Source: Onthophagus taurus
Lineage: Eukaryota > Arthropoda > Insecta > Coleoptera > Scarabaeidae
DNA: 64,000 bases
Reading direction: 5' to 3'
Assembly (NCBI RefSeq): GCF_036711975.1
Contig: NC_091973.1
Location: 4,154,001 to 4,218,000 of the forward strand
In this document: piece by piece, positions 49,580-62,699 of the stretch
Layout: each line of letters begins with the position of its first letter
Numbering within the stretch: the first letter of the stretch is position 1
The notes under the pieces: model-generated
What the model was told of the DNA's origin: nothing
The model's input: the letters and a program-made list of their open reading frames with translations, nothing else
The model's database searches: none
Position numbers and translations under genes: made by a program

Positions 49580-52500
49580 AAATCGTTGATGCGAAATATT
49601 TCTTTGATGAATAAGGAGTGATTTTGATACAAAAGATTTTTTCCACAACTTATAGTTTTTTAATTAAAACCTACCTTAATGTGGAAAACGTCAAATTAGG
49701 GGATTTTTGTTTTTAAGTTGGCAAAATTGTTGATGGGTTAAAATTATTTATTGAAAGTTGTTCTTAGATCAAGAAGAAATATTTTATGTATCAAAAACTT
49801 TTTTCTATCTCTTCTAATTTTTGGGCTATAACTTAATATAAAATGAAAAACGTCAAATTTAGGAATTATTAGTTTTAGGGCGAATTGGGTTGGCAAAACT
49901 GGATGATTGAAAAAGTTTATTTAAAAGATGTATCTGAGTCAATAATGAATGTTATAGAGTTATTTCCAGCCTCATCCAATGTTTGAGTTATACCCTAACT
50001 TAATCGCGAAAATGTTAAATTTCGTGAGATTTAATTGTAGGCTTTCTTAGGTTGGTCAAATTGAATAAGTCAAAATCGTTTATTACAAATATTTTCTTGA
50101 TGAATAAGGAGTGATTTTGATACAAAAGATTTTTTCCACATCTTATAATTTTTTAAATAAAACCTATCTTAATGTAGAAAACGTCAAATTTGGGGATTTT
50201 TGTTTTTAAGTTGGCAAAATTGTTGATGGGTTAAAATTATTTATTGAAAGTTGTTCCTAGATCAAGAAGAAATATTTTATGTATCAAAAACTTTTTTCTA
50301 TCTCTTCTAATTTTTGGGTTATAACTTAAATATAAAATGAAAAACGTCAAATTTGGGAATTATTGGTTTTAGGCCGAGTTGGGTTGGCAAAACTGCATGA
50401 TTGAAAAAGTTTATTTAAAAGATGTATCTGAGTCAATAAGGAATGTTATAGAGTTATTTCTAGCCTCATCCAATGTTTGAGTTATACCCTAACTTAATTG
50501 CAAAATTGTTAAATTTTGTGAGTTTTAATTGTAGGCTTTGTTAGATTGGTCAAATTGAATAAGTCAAAATCGTTTATTGCAAATATTTTCTTGGTGAATA
50601 AGGAGTGATTTTGATACAAAAAGATTTATTTCCACATCTTAGTTTGTTAATTAAAACCTATCTTAATGTGGAAAACGTCAAATTTGGGGATTTTTGTTTT
50701 TAAGTTGGCAAAATTGTTGATGGGTTAAAATTATTTATTGAAAGTTGTTCTTAGATCAAGAAGAAATATTTTATGTATCAAAAACTTTTTTCTATCTCTT
50801 CTAATTTTTGGGCTATAACTTAATATAAAATGAAAAACGTCAAATTTAGGAATTATTAGTTTTAGGGCGAATTGGGTTGGCAAAACTGGATGATTGAAAA
50901 AGTTTATTTAAAAGATGTATCTGAGTCAATAATGAATGTTATAGAGTTATTTCCAGCCTCATCCAATGTTTGAGTTATACCCTAACTTAATCGCGAAAAT
51001 GTTAAATTTCGTGAGATTTAATTGTAGGCTTTCTTAGGTTGGTCAAATTGAATAAGTCAAAATCGTTTATTACAAATATTTTCTTGATGAATAAGGAGTG
51101 ATTTTGATACAAAAGATTTTTTCCACATCTTATAATTTTTTAAATAAAACCTATCTTAATGTAGAAAACGTCAAATTTGGGGATTTTTGTTTTTAAGTTG
51201 GCAAAATTGTTGATGGGTTAAAATTATTTATTGAAAGTTGTTCCTAGATCAAGAAGAAATATTTTATGTATCAAAAACTTTTTTCTATCTCTTCTAATTT
51301 TTGGGTTATAACTTAAATATAAAATGAAAAACGTCAAATTTGGGAATTATTGGTTTTAGGCCGAGTTGGGTTGGCAAAACTGCATGATTGAAAAAGTTTA
51401 TTTAAAAGATGTATCTGAGTCAATAAGGAATGTTATAGAGTTATTTCTAGCCTCATCCAATGTTTGAGTTATACCCTAACTTAATTGCAAAATTGTTAAA
51501 TTTTGTGAGTTTTAATTGTAGGCTTTGTTAGATTGGTCAAATTGAATAAGTCAAAATCGTTTATTGCAAATATTTTCTTGGTGAATAAGGAGTGATTTTG
51601 ATACAAAAAGATTTATTTCCACATCTTAGTTTGTTAATTAAAACCTATCTTAATGTGGAAAACGTCAAATTTGGGGATTTTTGTTTTTAAGTTGGCAAAA
51701 TTGTTGATGGGTTAAAATTATTTATTGAAAGTTGTTCCTAGATCAAGAAGAAGTATTTTATGTATCAAAAACTTTTTTCTATCTCTTCTAATTTTTGGGC
51801 TATAACTTAAATATAAAATGAAAAACGTCAAATTTGGGAATTGTTGGATTTAGGCCGAATTGGGTTGGCAAAACTTGATGATCGATTGAAAAAGTTTATT
51901 TGAAAGATGTATCTGAGTCAATAAGGAATGTTATAAAGTTATTTCTAGCCTCATCCAATGTTTGAGTTATACCCTAACTTCATCGCGAAAATGTTAAATT
52001 TCGTGAGTTTTAATTGTAGGCTTTCTTAGGTTGGTCAAATTGAATAAGTCAAAATCGTTTATTGCAAATATTTTCTTGGTGAATAAGGAGTGATTTTGAT
52101 ACAAAAAGATTTATTTCCACATCTTAGTTTGTTAATTAAAACCTATCTTAATGTGGAAAACGTCAAATTAGGGGATTTTTGTTTTTAAGTTGGCAAAATT
52201 GTTGATGGGTTATAATTATTTATTGAAAGTTATTCCTAGATCAAGAAGAAATATTTTATGTATAAAAACTTTTTTCTATCTCTTCTAATTTTTGGGCTAT
52301 AACTTAAATATAAAATGAAAAACGTCAAATTTGGGAATTGTTGGTTTTAGGCCGAATTGGGTTGGCAAAACTGGATGATTGAAAAAGTTTATTTAAAAGA
52401 TGTATCTGAGTCAATAAGGAATGTTATAAAGTTATTTCTAGCCTCATCCAATGTTTGAGTTATAACCTAACTTAATCGCAAGATTGTTAAATTTTGTGAG

Positions 52501-54720
52501 TTTTAATTGTAGCCTTTGTTAGGTTGGTCAAATTGAATAAGTCAAAATCGTTTATTGCAAATATTTTCTTGGTGAATAAGGAGTGATTTTGATACAAAAA
52601 GATTTATTTCCACATCTTAGTTTGTTAATTAAAACCTATCTTAATGTGGAAAACATCAAATTAGGGGATTTTTGTTTTTAAGTTGGCAAAATTGTTGATG
52701 GGTTAAAATTATTTAGTGAAAGTTGTTCCTAGATCAAGAAGAAATATTTTATGTATCAAAAACTTTTGTCTATCTCTTCTAATTTTTGGGCTATAACTTA
52801 ATATAAAATGAAAAACGTCAAATTTAGGAATTATTAGTTTTAGGGCGAGTTGGGTTGGCAAAACTGGATGATCGATTGAAAAAGTTTATTTTAAAGATGT
52901 ATCTGAGTCAATAAGGAATGTTATAGAGTTATTTCTAGCCTCATCCAATGTTTGAGTTACACCCTAACTTAATCGCGAAAATGTTAAATTTTATGAGTTT
53001 TAATTGTAGGCTTTGTTAGGTTGGTCAAATTGAGTAAGTCAAAATCGTTTATTGCAAATATTTTCTTGGTGAATTTGATACAAAAGAATTTTTCCACATC
53101 TTATAGTTTTTTAATTAAAACCTATCTTAATGTAGAAAACGTTAAATTTGGGGATTTTTGTTTTTAAGTTGGCAAAATTGTTGATGGGTTAAAATTATTT
53201 ATTGAAAGTTGTTCCTAGATCAAGAAGAAATATTTTATGTATCAAAAACTTTTTTCTATCTCTTCTAATTTTTGGGCTATAACTTAAATATAAAATGAAA
53301 AACGTCAAATTTAGGAATTATTGGTTTTAGGCCGAATTGGGTTGGCAAAACTGGATGATTAAAAAAGTTTATTTAAAAGATGTATCTGAGTCAATAAGGA
53401 ATGTCATAGAGTTATTTCCAGCCTCATCCAATGTTTGAGTTACACCCTAACTTAATCGCGAAAATGTTAAATTTTGTGAGTTTTAAATGTAGGCTTTGTT
53501 AGGTTGGTCAAATTGAGTAAGTCAAAATCGTTTATTGCAAATATTTTCTTGGTGAATTTGATACAAAAGAATTTTTCCACATCTTATAGTTTTTTAATTA
53601 AAACCTATCTTAATGTAGAAAACGTCAAATTTGGGGAATTTTGTTTTTAAGTTGGCAAAATTGTTGATGGGTTAAAATTATTTATTGAAAGTTGTTCCTA
53701 GATCAAGAAGGAATATTTTATGTATCAAAAACTTTTTTCTATCTCTTCTAATTTTTGGGCTATAACTTAAATATAAAATGAAAAACGTCAAATTTGGGAA
53801 TTATTGGTTTTAGGCCGAGTTGGGTTGGCAAAACTTGATGATCGATTGAAAAAGTTTATTTGAAAGATGTATCTGAGTCAATAAGGACTGTTATACAGTT
53901 ATTTCCAGCCTCATTTAATGTGTGGTTGTACCCTAACTTAATCGCAAAAACGTTAAATTTTGTGAGTTTTAATTGTAGGCTTTGTTAGGTTGGTCAAATT
54001 GAATAAGTCAAAATCGTTTATTGCAAATATTTTCTTGGTGAATAAGGAGTGATTTTGATACAAAAGATTTTTTCCACATCTTATAATTTTTTAAATAAAA
54101 TGTATCTTAATGTAGAAAACGTTAAATTGGAGATTTTTGTTTTTAAGTTGGCAAAATTGTTGATGGGTTAAAATTATTTATTGAAAGTTGTTCCTCGATC
54201 AAGAAGAAATATTTTATGTATCAAAAATTTTTTTCTATCTCTTCTAATTTTTGGGCTATAACTTAAATATAAAATGAAAAACGTCAAATTTAGGAATTAT
54301 TGGATTTAGGCCGAGTTGGGTTGGCAAAACTTGATGATTGATTAAAAAAGTGTATTTAAAAGATGTACCTGAATCAAGAAGGAATGTTATAGAGTTATTT
54401 CCAGCCTCATTTAATGTGTGGTTGTACCCTAACTTAATCGCAAAAATGTTAAATTTTGTGAGTTTTAATTGTAGGCTTTGTTAGGTTGGTCAAATTGAAT
54501 AAGTCAAAATCGTTTATTGCAAATATTTTCTTGGTGAATTAAAATTATTTATTGAAAGTTATTCCTAGATCAAGAAGGAATATTTTATGTATCAAAAACT
54601 TTTTTCTATCTCCTTTAATTTTTGGGTTATAACCTCACATATTTGGGAATTTTTGGTTTTAGGCGGAGTTGGGTTGGTATCGTTTGAAAAAGTTTATTTG
54701 AAAGATGTATCTGAGTAGGG
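49580..54720. repeat. ~490-bp satellite, a trimer of ~163-bp submonomers (about 10 copies)
   Basis: The marker AGATCAAGAAGAAATATTTT recurs near 49769, 50263, 50755, 51249, 51742, 52240, 52732, 53219, 53700 and 54198, with a truncated copy at 54569. Each unit splits into three related parts that begin TTGGCAAAATTG, TTGGCAAAACTGG and TTGGTCAAATTG and contain AACGTCAAATTTGGG-like segments. Units starting at about 49.62 and 50.11 kb are repeated almost exactly about 986 bp later, showing a recent two-unit duplication. Confidence 0.9.
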
Positions 54721-57556
54721 GATTAAAATTATTTATAATGATGTTCAATGTTCATGAATTATTAAGTAATATTTATTTGTAAAAAATATGGATTAATTTG
54801 AATATTTAAAAAAGATGATTTATTTTGCATCAATATCTTGTATTGAGAGTATATGTAAGTAACATCCTCATGTCATCGTCTGGTATAGGTCGTCCAACTG
54901 ACTAAGTGGCCAACGACCCTTCGTCCTTGCTTTGAGTCTTTGAGACATGACAAATTCTGTAAGTGACTTGTTCTTAGAATTGACAGAGTTTAAGATTATA
55001 TCTAAACCTTTGGTACACCGACCGTTCATGACGCCAAATATCTTGAGAACTACTTTCATTTAGTATTCACGTAAGTTTCTTGGTTTTAGAATGAAAATTG
55101 TTAAAATGTAAATAAATCAAATAAGAAATAACATTCTTCGTGTTTAATATTAGTCTATGGGTAAGTAGAATGGGGTTTTCGTGAATCGTCGAAATTATAT
55201 AGTCGGTCACGTAACGTATAACCACTTTGCGCAAACTATAATCCGAGGGAATAAGTGGTTATAAAAAATCGCTTATTCGCTCCCCGAGGGAGGCGTGCAA
55301 CGGCGTTTGGGGAAGGCCTGACCCCAAACGGGGGCGTGTCGCGACCCCCCGAGCGCGTTTTCACGCCTCGTCCAAATTTAATTTGAAACTGGATTAAAAC
55401 AAACCGTGCGAACCGGTTGCGTCTTTTCCGTACGGAATCGTTAAGGGTGGGAAATTACAAATTGGCCGTCGTCGCTATCGCCGGATTAGATCTAGCTGGG
55501 GTCGCCCGGATCGAAAACGAGTAGTAATGGTAATTATTTTGTTTGTCCCATCGATTATATTAAAAGTATTCGAGAGAAAAAAAAAGAAAAAAGGGGGATG
55601 ACAAATTTAAAAAGCAATACCGATATATATCGACTACGTAGAGTTTGCTCGCGCCCCCTGTCTACGTCCGCACCCTAAAAGCTCATAAATCTTGGCTTAT
55701 TTTTTGCTAAAAAAGTAACCCTCTTGTGTTTTTTTTACCCCCTTACTTTTTTTATCGACAATATACCACTTTATAATGATAAGTACTATGGCCATTCTAT
55801 AGAACTCACCATGAATTTCGTTACAAAAACTGCGATGAGATTTCGTTTCAACCGCGATCGGAGGATTTTTACAAAAATTTCATAATGAATTGAATAAATG
55901 AATACTAAACAGGGAAACGTTCGTTACAAAAACAAACCCTTTGTTGGTTTTTACCCTCTCGCATTATACACCTTATTTTAAAATATTTATAAAAAAAATT
56001 CGCTTCCATCTTAAAATTGAAGTAATTATTTATTAAATTCGTTTAAATATTTTCCCAACCAAAATCTTTTACATTTTCCAAATAATCATCATAAATCATT
56101 TTCTACCTAACGTTCGCCAGTAACCTTCAGCATATTTGCAAAGGCCTAACAATGTCAATAATCGGATTCAAACCGACGAAGATATCGAGAAATGTAAATA
56201 AAATTTGTTTTGCTTGACCTGTAGCAGTGATCTTGAGAACTCGCGATTATATTTTATATTTTGTTTTGTTAGCCTACATCTTAGATCTGACATAAATATT
56301 TTAATAAATAAAAAAATTAAATTATGGGTTAATGTTTATGGATTATACGTTAGGAATAAATTATATAATTTTTTATTAGAACTTAGAAGAGTGGATAGGA
56401 CAGAGAGAGTATAACCGTGGAACTGTTCCAAAAATGCGCCAACTTCCGCGAAAAATGAAATGGGAGCCCCTTATGTGCATAATAACCGAATTTTATGACC
56501 TCGACTTAGAATTTTTCGCGCGCTGACCGTATGTTTTGTGGAATTCCGGGATACGTGCGGTTGAATTCCTGATGACACTAAATATTGCAATATTTTCCTC
56601 GAAATTGCTGGGCTATTTCCAACTTTGTGTGCTTGCTTAGTAATATAAATACGATTAAGTAATTCTTCATTAAATATTACCTTTAAATTTCGAAAGTGAT
56701 TTTGCTGAAATTGGCGTTTGCCCGATAATATTGTAATTACTGCAAATGCGTTTGAGCAAAAATAAACCCCGAAGAGACTTGGATATATGTAAATTTCGGT
56801 TACCGTACACCAAGCCGGGACAAGATAGAAGAGCTTTCAGTTAATTTTATCTTAATTCTATTACTCCTTCATTTAAAATGTAAATCCCCCTTAGTTTAAC
56901 AAGAAAGATAATGGAATTCCCTTGGACGGTACGTGAGCCGAGATTCAGTTAAATGCGCGATTTCACCACAAAAAATTACTTAAAAAAAAACTTTATATAT
57001 ATATATATATATATATTGACCTGGAACGTACCCAATGTTATTTCCTTCCGTTCGCAATCAGTCGTGTTAGGAGGAAGCGTGGGCGAGATCAAAAAGTAAA
57101 GTCGCGCACAACACGACACTGCGCGCCTAGCACGTCCGAACAGGTTACAAACGCGACAAACGTCGAAGAACACGCTGCGATAGAAAGGGGATGGACAGAA
57201 CTCTACCGCAGTCACGACGAAACTGAGTTTACGGCGCAAATTCAGTTAACAGCGCCGCGTATTGGCGCACCAGTTCGACTCTCCACACAAGTTTTATAAA
57301 CTTTTTCGAAACCCTACCATGATTTCTTTATTAATTCCATTTTTGAATACATTATTTATTAAAAATCATCTAAAAATCTAATTTGTTTCATTGGTGCAAA
57401 CATATATCGCAGTTTTGTGGGCATTTTTTTACTAAATTTGTTTGTTAAGTGGAATGGTGTAAATTTGTAGTAATTGTATAAAGATGCATATTGGATTTCT
57501 TAGAAATGCTTAGATTACATAGATTTTTCTCTTCTTCGAGGATTTTAGATTAAACA
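54721..57556. other. Spacer with CpG-rich patches, no gene supported
   Basis: AT-rich DNA with CpG-rich segments at about 55.2-55.7 kb and 57.0-57.3 kb and a (TA)n run at 56995. The minus-strand frame 54868-55059 has a weak likeness to the basic C-terminal end of LINE polymerases, but too little to call. The patch at 57.0-57.3 contains TCAGTCGTG, an initiator-like sequence; no downstream gene is seen. Confidence 0.35.
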
Positions 57557-59405
57557 TGGTGATGTGGAAAAACGGCATAAAATAAATTGTATCTTTATGG
57601 ATAATCTTATGCCAAAAATGTCCACTTTCCACCATTGGCATAAAAAACAAAATCAATTCTGAGGAACATCGGTAAGAAATCCATGCGCGATTTGGGATTA
57701 GGTTAGACGCTACTCATGGCTTACCACAAAAACAAGTTATTGTGGGTAGAAGAAAATTTGGAGATGAAAACGATATTCGTGATGCTGTAGAAGTTGTAGA
57801 ACTGGTTAGTAATAGTAACCAAAATTCATTGCTTTACACATTGCTCTTGAACTCTTTTGCTCTCAATTGCATCAATATCGAGAAAAATTCAAAAATATGA
57901 AAATTAAAAAAATTCGTCATTTCACAATTGGTTGATGAAAAAAAACAATATTAAGAGCATGATATAGAAAAACTTTTAGAACAAAAGTTGTAGCAAATTT
58001 TGCCCTAAATACATTGTTTCCTAACACTTACACTCAGATGCATCAATATAGAGAAATATACGATAATATCAAAATTAGAAGAATTCGTACTTAATACATC
58101 TTTATCCCAATGATGAATCATAACACAGATCTGCAAGGTTTTGTTGTCGGTCATTTCCGAAGTAATTTTCTGCGTAAAATCATAATCCGAGCTCAAAATT
58201 GGACCATCATACCAGGATTTTAAGATATTTGAGGTTATGCACAAAAAAAATGGCTTTTTGGATACATTCTTCAAAATCATCTGTGTAATTATCAATTTTA
58301 TCATAAGAATTAATCCTCTTTACACCCGTAGGTGTTGAGGTCTACTTCTCTGTTTAACTGTGTCTGTTCGACACAAAGTTTTTTCATTCATTAAATTGGT
58401 GATATGGAAAAACGGCATAAAATAAATTGTATCTTTATGGATAATCTTATGCCAAAAATGTCCACTTTCCACCATTGGCATAAAAAACAAAATCAATTCT
58501 GAGGAACATCGGTAAGAAATCCATGCGCGATTTGGGATTAGGTTAGAAGCTACTCATGGCTAACCACAAAGACAAGTTATTGTGGGAAGAAGAAAATTTG
58601 AAGATGAAAACGATATCCGTGATGCTGTAAAAGTTGTGCAGGAGATTTCTCTGCTCTTGCTTAGGTTGGAACTGGTTAGTAATAGTAACCAAAATTCATT
58701 GCTTTACACATTGCTCTTGAACTCTTTTGCTCTCAACTGCATCAATATCGAGAAAAATTCAAAAATATTAAAATTAAAAGAATTCGTCATTTCACAATTG
58801 GTTGATGAAAAAAAAAACTGTATTCCGAGCATGATACAGAAAAACTTTTTGTCCTTAACACATTGGTTTGGAACAGTTTTGCTCTCAACTGCATCAATAT
58901 CGAGAAAAATTCAAAAATATTAAAATTAAAAGAATTCGTCATTTCATAATTGGTTGATGAAAAGAAAACAATATTAAGAGCATGATATAGAAAAACTTTT
59001 AGAACAAAAGTTGTAGCAAATTTTGCCCTAAACACATTGTTCCCTAACACTTTTGCTCTCAGATGCATCAATATAGAGAAATATACGATAATATCAAAAT
59101 TAGAAGAATTCGTACTTAATACATCTTTATCCCAATGATGAATCATAACACAGATCTGCAAGGTTTTGTTGTCGGTCATTTCCGAAGTAATTTTCTGCGT
59201 AAAATCATAATCCGAGCTCAAAATTGGACCATCATGTCAGGATTTTAAGATATTTGAGGTTATGCACAAAAAAAATGGCTTTTTGGATACATTCATCAAA
59301 ATCATCTGTGTAATTATCAATTTTATCATAAGAATTAATCCTCTTTACACCCGTAGGTGTTGAGGTCTACTTCTCTGTTTAACTGTGCCTGTTCGACACA
59401 AAGCT
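57557..59405. repeat. Two-unit direct duplication (~840-bp offset) with internal repeats related to the PlexA-intron satellite
   Basis: The block starting 'ggtgat.tggaaaaacggcat' at 57557 recurs at 58397, and the trailing block (CCTCTTTACACCCGTAGGTG) occurs at 58315 and 59340. The second unit is longer by about 170 bp, carrying an extra internal repeat (TCTCAACTGCATCAATATCG at 58732 and 58886). Read in reverse complement, the internal repeats align with the ~167-bp array in the PlexA intron (TACAACTTTTGTTCTAAAAG, TTTTTCTCGA, GAGAGCAA). Short frames within are by-products. Confidence 0.8.
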
Positions 59406-59524
59406 TTTCCATTCCTCTCTTAGCTGCCAACTTCATTGCCTCCCTCTAGGACAAGATCTCTCTATTTATTTCTCTACTTAGCTCGTGGCCTTCATTTCTT
59501 GCTTCTACCCTCCATCTTGGCTTG

Positions 59525-59667
59525 TCAAATTCTTTTCACCTGCCTATTGTCCTCCATCCTTACCATATGCCCATACCATTTCAGTTTAATATAATCCACC
59601 ATTTGCAGAACAGGCTTCGTATTTCTTCTAATTTCCTCGTTTCTCACTCTATCTAGTTTTCACAGCT
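59525..59667 (-). mobile_element. LINE polymerase C-terminal fragment
   Basis: The minus-strand frame reads VRNEEIRRNTK then IKLKWYGHMVRMEDNR and stops. This is the conserved block near the C-terminus of many non-LTR retrotransposon polymerases (RNEEIRRRT...LRWYGHV-RM). It is bounded by stops on both sides. Degenerate, related-looking sequence continues to about 59.40 and 59.75 kb. Confidence 0.75.
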
Positions 59668-60099
59668 ATGACTCAAGATACATATATCCAGAAAGAATTT
59701 TCTATACTTTTCTACTGTTTCGTTCTTCATCCATGTTGGTAGCTGCAAGCCTGCATTATAATAACTCCTTTTATTAATTTTGTATAATATTAAATCAAAA
59801 AACATTTTATCAAAACCTCAAACCTTGTACATCTCCATTAATAAGTACTGTTTTATGTTATCCAATTTTGTATCAATGTGGTATTAATTGTAGCACCTCG
59901 GCTTAATCACATATTCTCCATTCTAAGTTAAACAAGGTTAAATTGCAAATATCATTGGTATCAAAGACTGCAAAATCACTTTTTTAGTATTCATCACAAA
60001 TTCAAAGTTTTTCAAACATCCACCTAATCTTTAAACCACAAAATATTTTTTTACGTCTCAGAATTTTGCATCATCACATCACTATAAATAGAAATCTGT

Positions 60100-60257
60100 T
60101 ACTGGTTCCCAATTTCCTAGTCCCCAACTTTCAATACGAAATGATCAGAACAGGGCCTTTGTATGCAGGAATTGGGATATTCAATGGTTTGCCGAGTGTT
60201 GTGCTGGAGGCTATAACGTTACACGTATTCAAACGCGATCTCAAAAATTATCTGTAA
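60100..60257 (+). mobile_element. LINE polymerase C-terminal tail fragment
   Basis: The plus-strand frame ends with IRTGPLYAGIGIFNGLPS and then VFKRDLKNYL before a stop. This matches the typical last block of insect LINE polymerases (IFN-LP ... FKR-LK-YL). It is short and isolated, in opposite orientation to the fragment at 59.5 kb, so it derives from a different copy or family. Confidence 0.6.
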
Positions 60258-60259
60258 AG

Positions 60260-62190
60260 GAATTTATTTTATAACATGAATTTATTCCTAATTCCTAGAC
60301 ATATCAAGACTCGAAAAAAAGGTCTATATATGTAATCTTTATATATTACGTGAAATGTTTATTTCCTTTAAGAACATCCGCAATTTGGGAACATATTCAA
60401 TTTTCAATTTCCTTTCGGGTAAAATATTAAACGGATGTTTCTAAAATCTATTTTAAAATCTTTCACAACTTCATTTTTGAAATCTAAAAACTTACATATT
60501 TGAATATTCAAACTTAAATTGAGTAAATTCATAAGTTATGAAAAGACGCATTAATAGTTCTATGAGATGATTATGTGGGGTTATTAAACTTGAAGTTAGT
60601 TCCATTAAAGATTTGGAGAAGCCGTCGCTTTTTTACTTCAACTTTATTGCAACGTTATTTACTAAAACGCCCCGACGTTGATGATTAAGTTATTTTCTGA
60701 AAAAGACGAGAAAACAAACGCTACTTTATTAGCCGAGCACGGAGCTTATAATTTTCTCGCCAGAAGGAAAAATCGGGACGATTTGTTTTCCTCCCATTTT
60801 CCGATTTTGTTTGTGTGTACTAAGCAAATATTGTTTCGTCTTCTTTAAGGGTCAAAGTTACTAAATTTCGCCTTGGGCATCGTTAGCCCGGGATTTAGGA
60901 GGTCTCTCATTTCGTTTCAAATTTGCAGTACGAGGTGATATAAAGGATTTTTTATGTGGTTTCGCACTCCTTTCGTCTACGCTTATTGTATTTTTATCCG
61001 GAAAACAACAACAATTAATCAACCACGCTTAATTCATTTTCTTGCAATAAAAAAAATATATTAGAGAAAAGGCTGAAGATGAGTTAAATATTCGAAACGC
61101 GTTTTCCTTTATTTTAAATAATAAGAATATTTTTTGTTTTTGTTTTGTGAATTTGAATGTAAATGATAAGAGGTGAGGTGTAAATATGATTTTGAGAGAG
61201 ACAAAGAACTATTCCGCGAAACTTGAACACGTGAAAACACAGGTAAAGGATGGTAATGAATGCAAAGAAAGAAATGAAACGAAAACGATGAAGAGTTAAA
61301 AGAAGTGGTTTGTGCGTTGAATGAAAATATCTTTCTTACCTTACATAGATGTTCGTTTCGAGTTGGAATGCTGGGATAGACTAGAAATGCGAGAGGTCAT
61401 GTAATCCCGGCATTGGAGGAGGTTTACCACGGAGGCCCCCGTTTTTTTTGTTTTTATAATTTGTTTTCTAATTAATGGCACAGGTTCGTTTAACAGGTCA
61501 CAGAGTTTCGCCCGAAAACTATCATCAGATGCGGCCGGCACAAAAAATGAACTTGTTCAAGTTATGGTAGGGCAACAAAACAACATATAGCCAAGTACTA
61601 GTTCTACTCCATTTTGAAATCGTCCATAAAGAATGTACGTGTATTTAGCTGAAGAATGTTGAATCAACACCTTCACGGATCGCCTGTTGACCGCCACAAT
61701 CGTTTTAGGGCTCACTTCTTTCACTCCGTCCACTGTTTTTCCGTTATTTAGCCGGGAGCGGCCCTTATTTGTGTACAAAATTGGGGTCCACCGTGCCCGT
61801 GCACCGCACGCATTTACATTCCCCACTAGAGCGGGCTACACAAACCGCCCTCGTTCCCCAAGAACCCGATGGATGGCGCCACCGCACGGCTGTTTTACAT
61901 CGTCACTGATCGACAACCCGCCAATAAGGGGTCACCTTATATACAAACATTTTCAAAAGTTTTTGAACACTTAATTCACCCCCATCATTAATTTTTTTTA
62001 TTACAAAATTATACATTCAAAACAGATTTATGATAAAATTATAACTTCTTTATATCTAACGCTTTTTGGATTACTTGCGTATTTTATTATCGATGGAAAA
62101 GTGAATAGTTTGAATCAAGATCATGAAAAATTTGATTCAGACTGACTTAAGTACATTATATCCATATTTGCAGGATAAGTCTTTTAATTC
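60260..62190. other. Gene-free spacer
   Basis: Unique-looking AT-rich DNA with moderately CpG-rich parts at 60.6-60.9 and 61.3-61.95 kb. The minus-strand frame 61341-61541 is followed by a donor-like GTAAGAAAG (about 61340). It could be part of a transcribed first exon, but no protein family is recognisable and no partner exon was found. Confidence 0.35.
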
Positions 62191-62196
62191 CTACAT

Positions 62197-62508
62197 GTGG
62201 CTATGAGGTATTAGCCAACATAATAATACAATAATTATAAAATTAACTTTTGGCAGACTTTTATTTTGCGTCTGTTATGTTTGCTTCAAAAACAATTGTG
62301 TGGCAAATATAAAAATAATAACAAATGAATTACAATTTTATGTTTTTAAATGGAGCTGCTGCCACAGCACGCTACATCCACTTCCCCTCATAGCCACACC
62401 ACGTCGGGGTCACCAAATGTGGCTATGAGGTATTAGCCAACATAATAATACAATAATTATAAAATTAACTTTTGGCAGACTTTTATTTTGCGTTTGTTAT
62501 GTTTGCTA
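62197..62508 (+). repeat. ~90-bp direct repeats 222 bp apart
   Basis: TGTGGCTATGAGGTATTAGC and the following ~70 bases (to TCTGTTATGTTTGC) occur at 62197-62285 and again at 62419-62508 with one or two changes. The intervening ~130 bp are unique. This suggests a small tandem duplication or element remnant. Confidence 0.75.
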
Positions 62509-62699
62509 GATAATTTTCTCCAGGATTGTTTCTTGAAAATATTAGAGATGTTTTTTAGAGAATTTTGCCTTGAACTGGCGTCTTGTTGGTTGGAGAATCG
62601 TTGGTGGTAGCCTTGTAGACTATTAAGCCCTAGATGTATATTTTTGGTATTCACATCTGATATTGATGTATTTTGACAACATTAATTTCCATTCCGTAA

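Noticed and set aside
54868-55059. Basic 63-codon minus-strand frame (RLKARTKGRWPLS)
   Set aside because: A faint likeness to LINE polymerase C-termini, but too short and without the expected neighbouring blocks; not called.
56150-56190. tRNA-like TTCAAACC motif
   Set aside because: No matching acceptor stem, D arm or anticodon stem could be built around it. No tRNA or rRNA gene was found in the window.
58582-58923. 113-codon plus-strand frame and its minus-strand partner 58787-59221
   Set aside because: Both lie in a tandem duplication. The corresponding frame in the other copy is broken, and no protein family is recognisable.
61341-61541. Minus-strand frame ending just before a donor-like GTAAGAAAG
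   Set aside because: No recognisable protein, no acceptor or partner exon found, and the frame stops before the donor.
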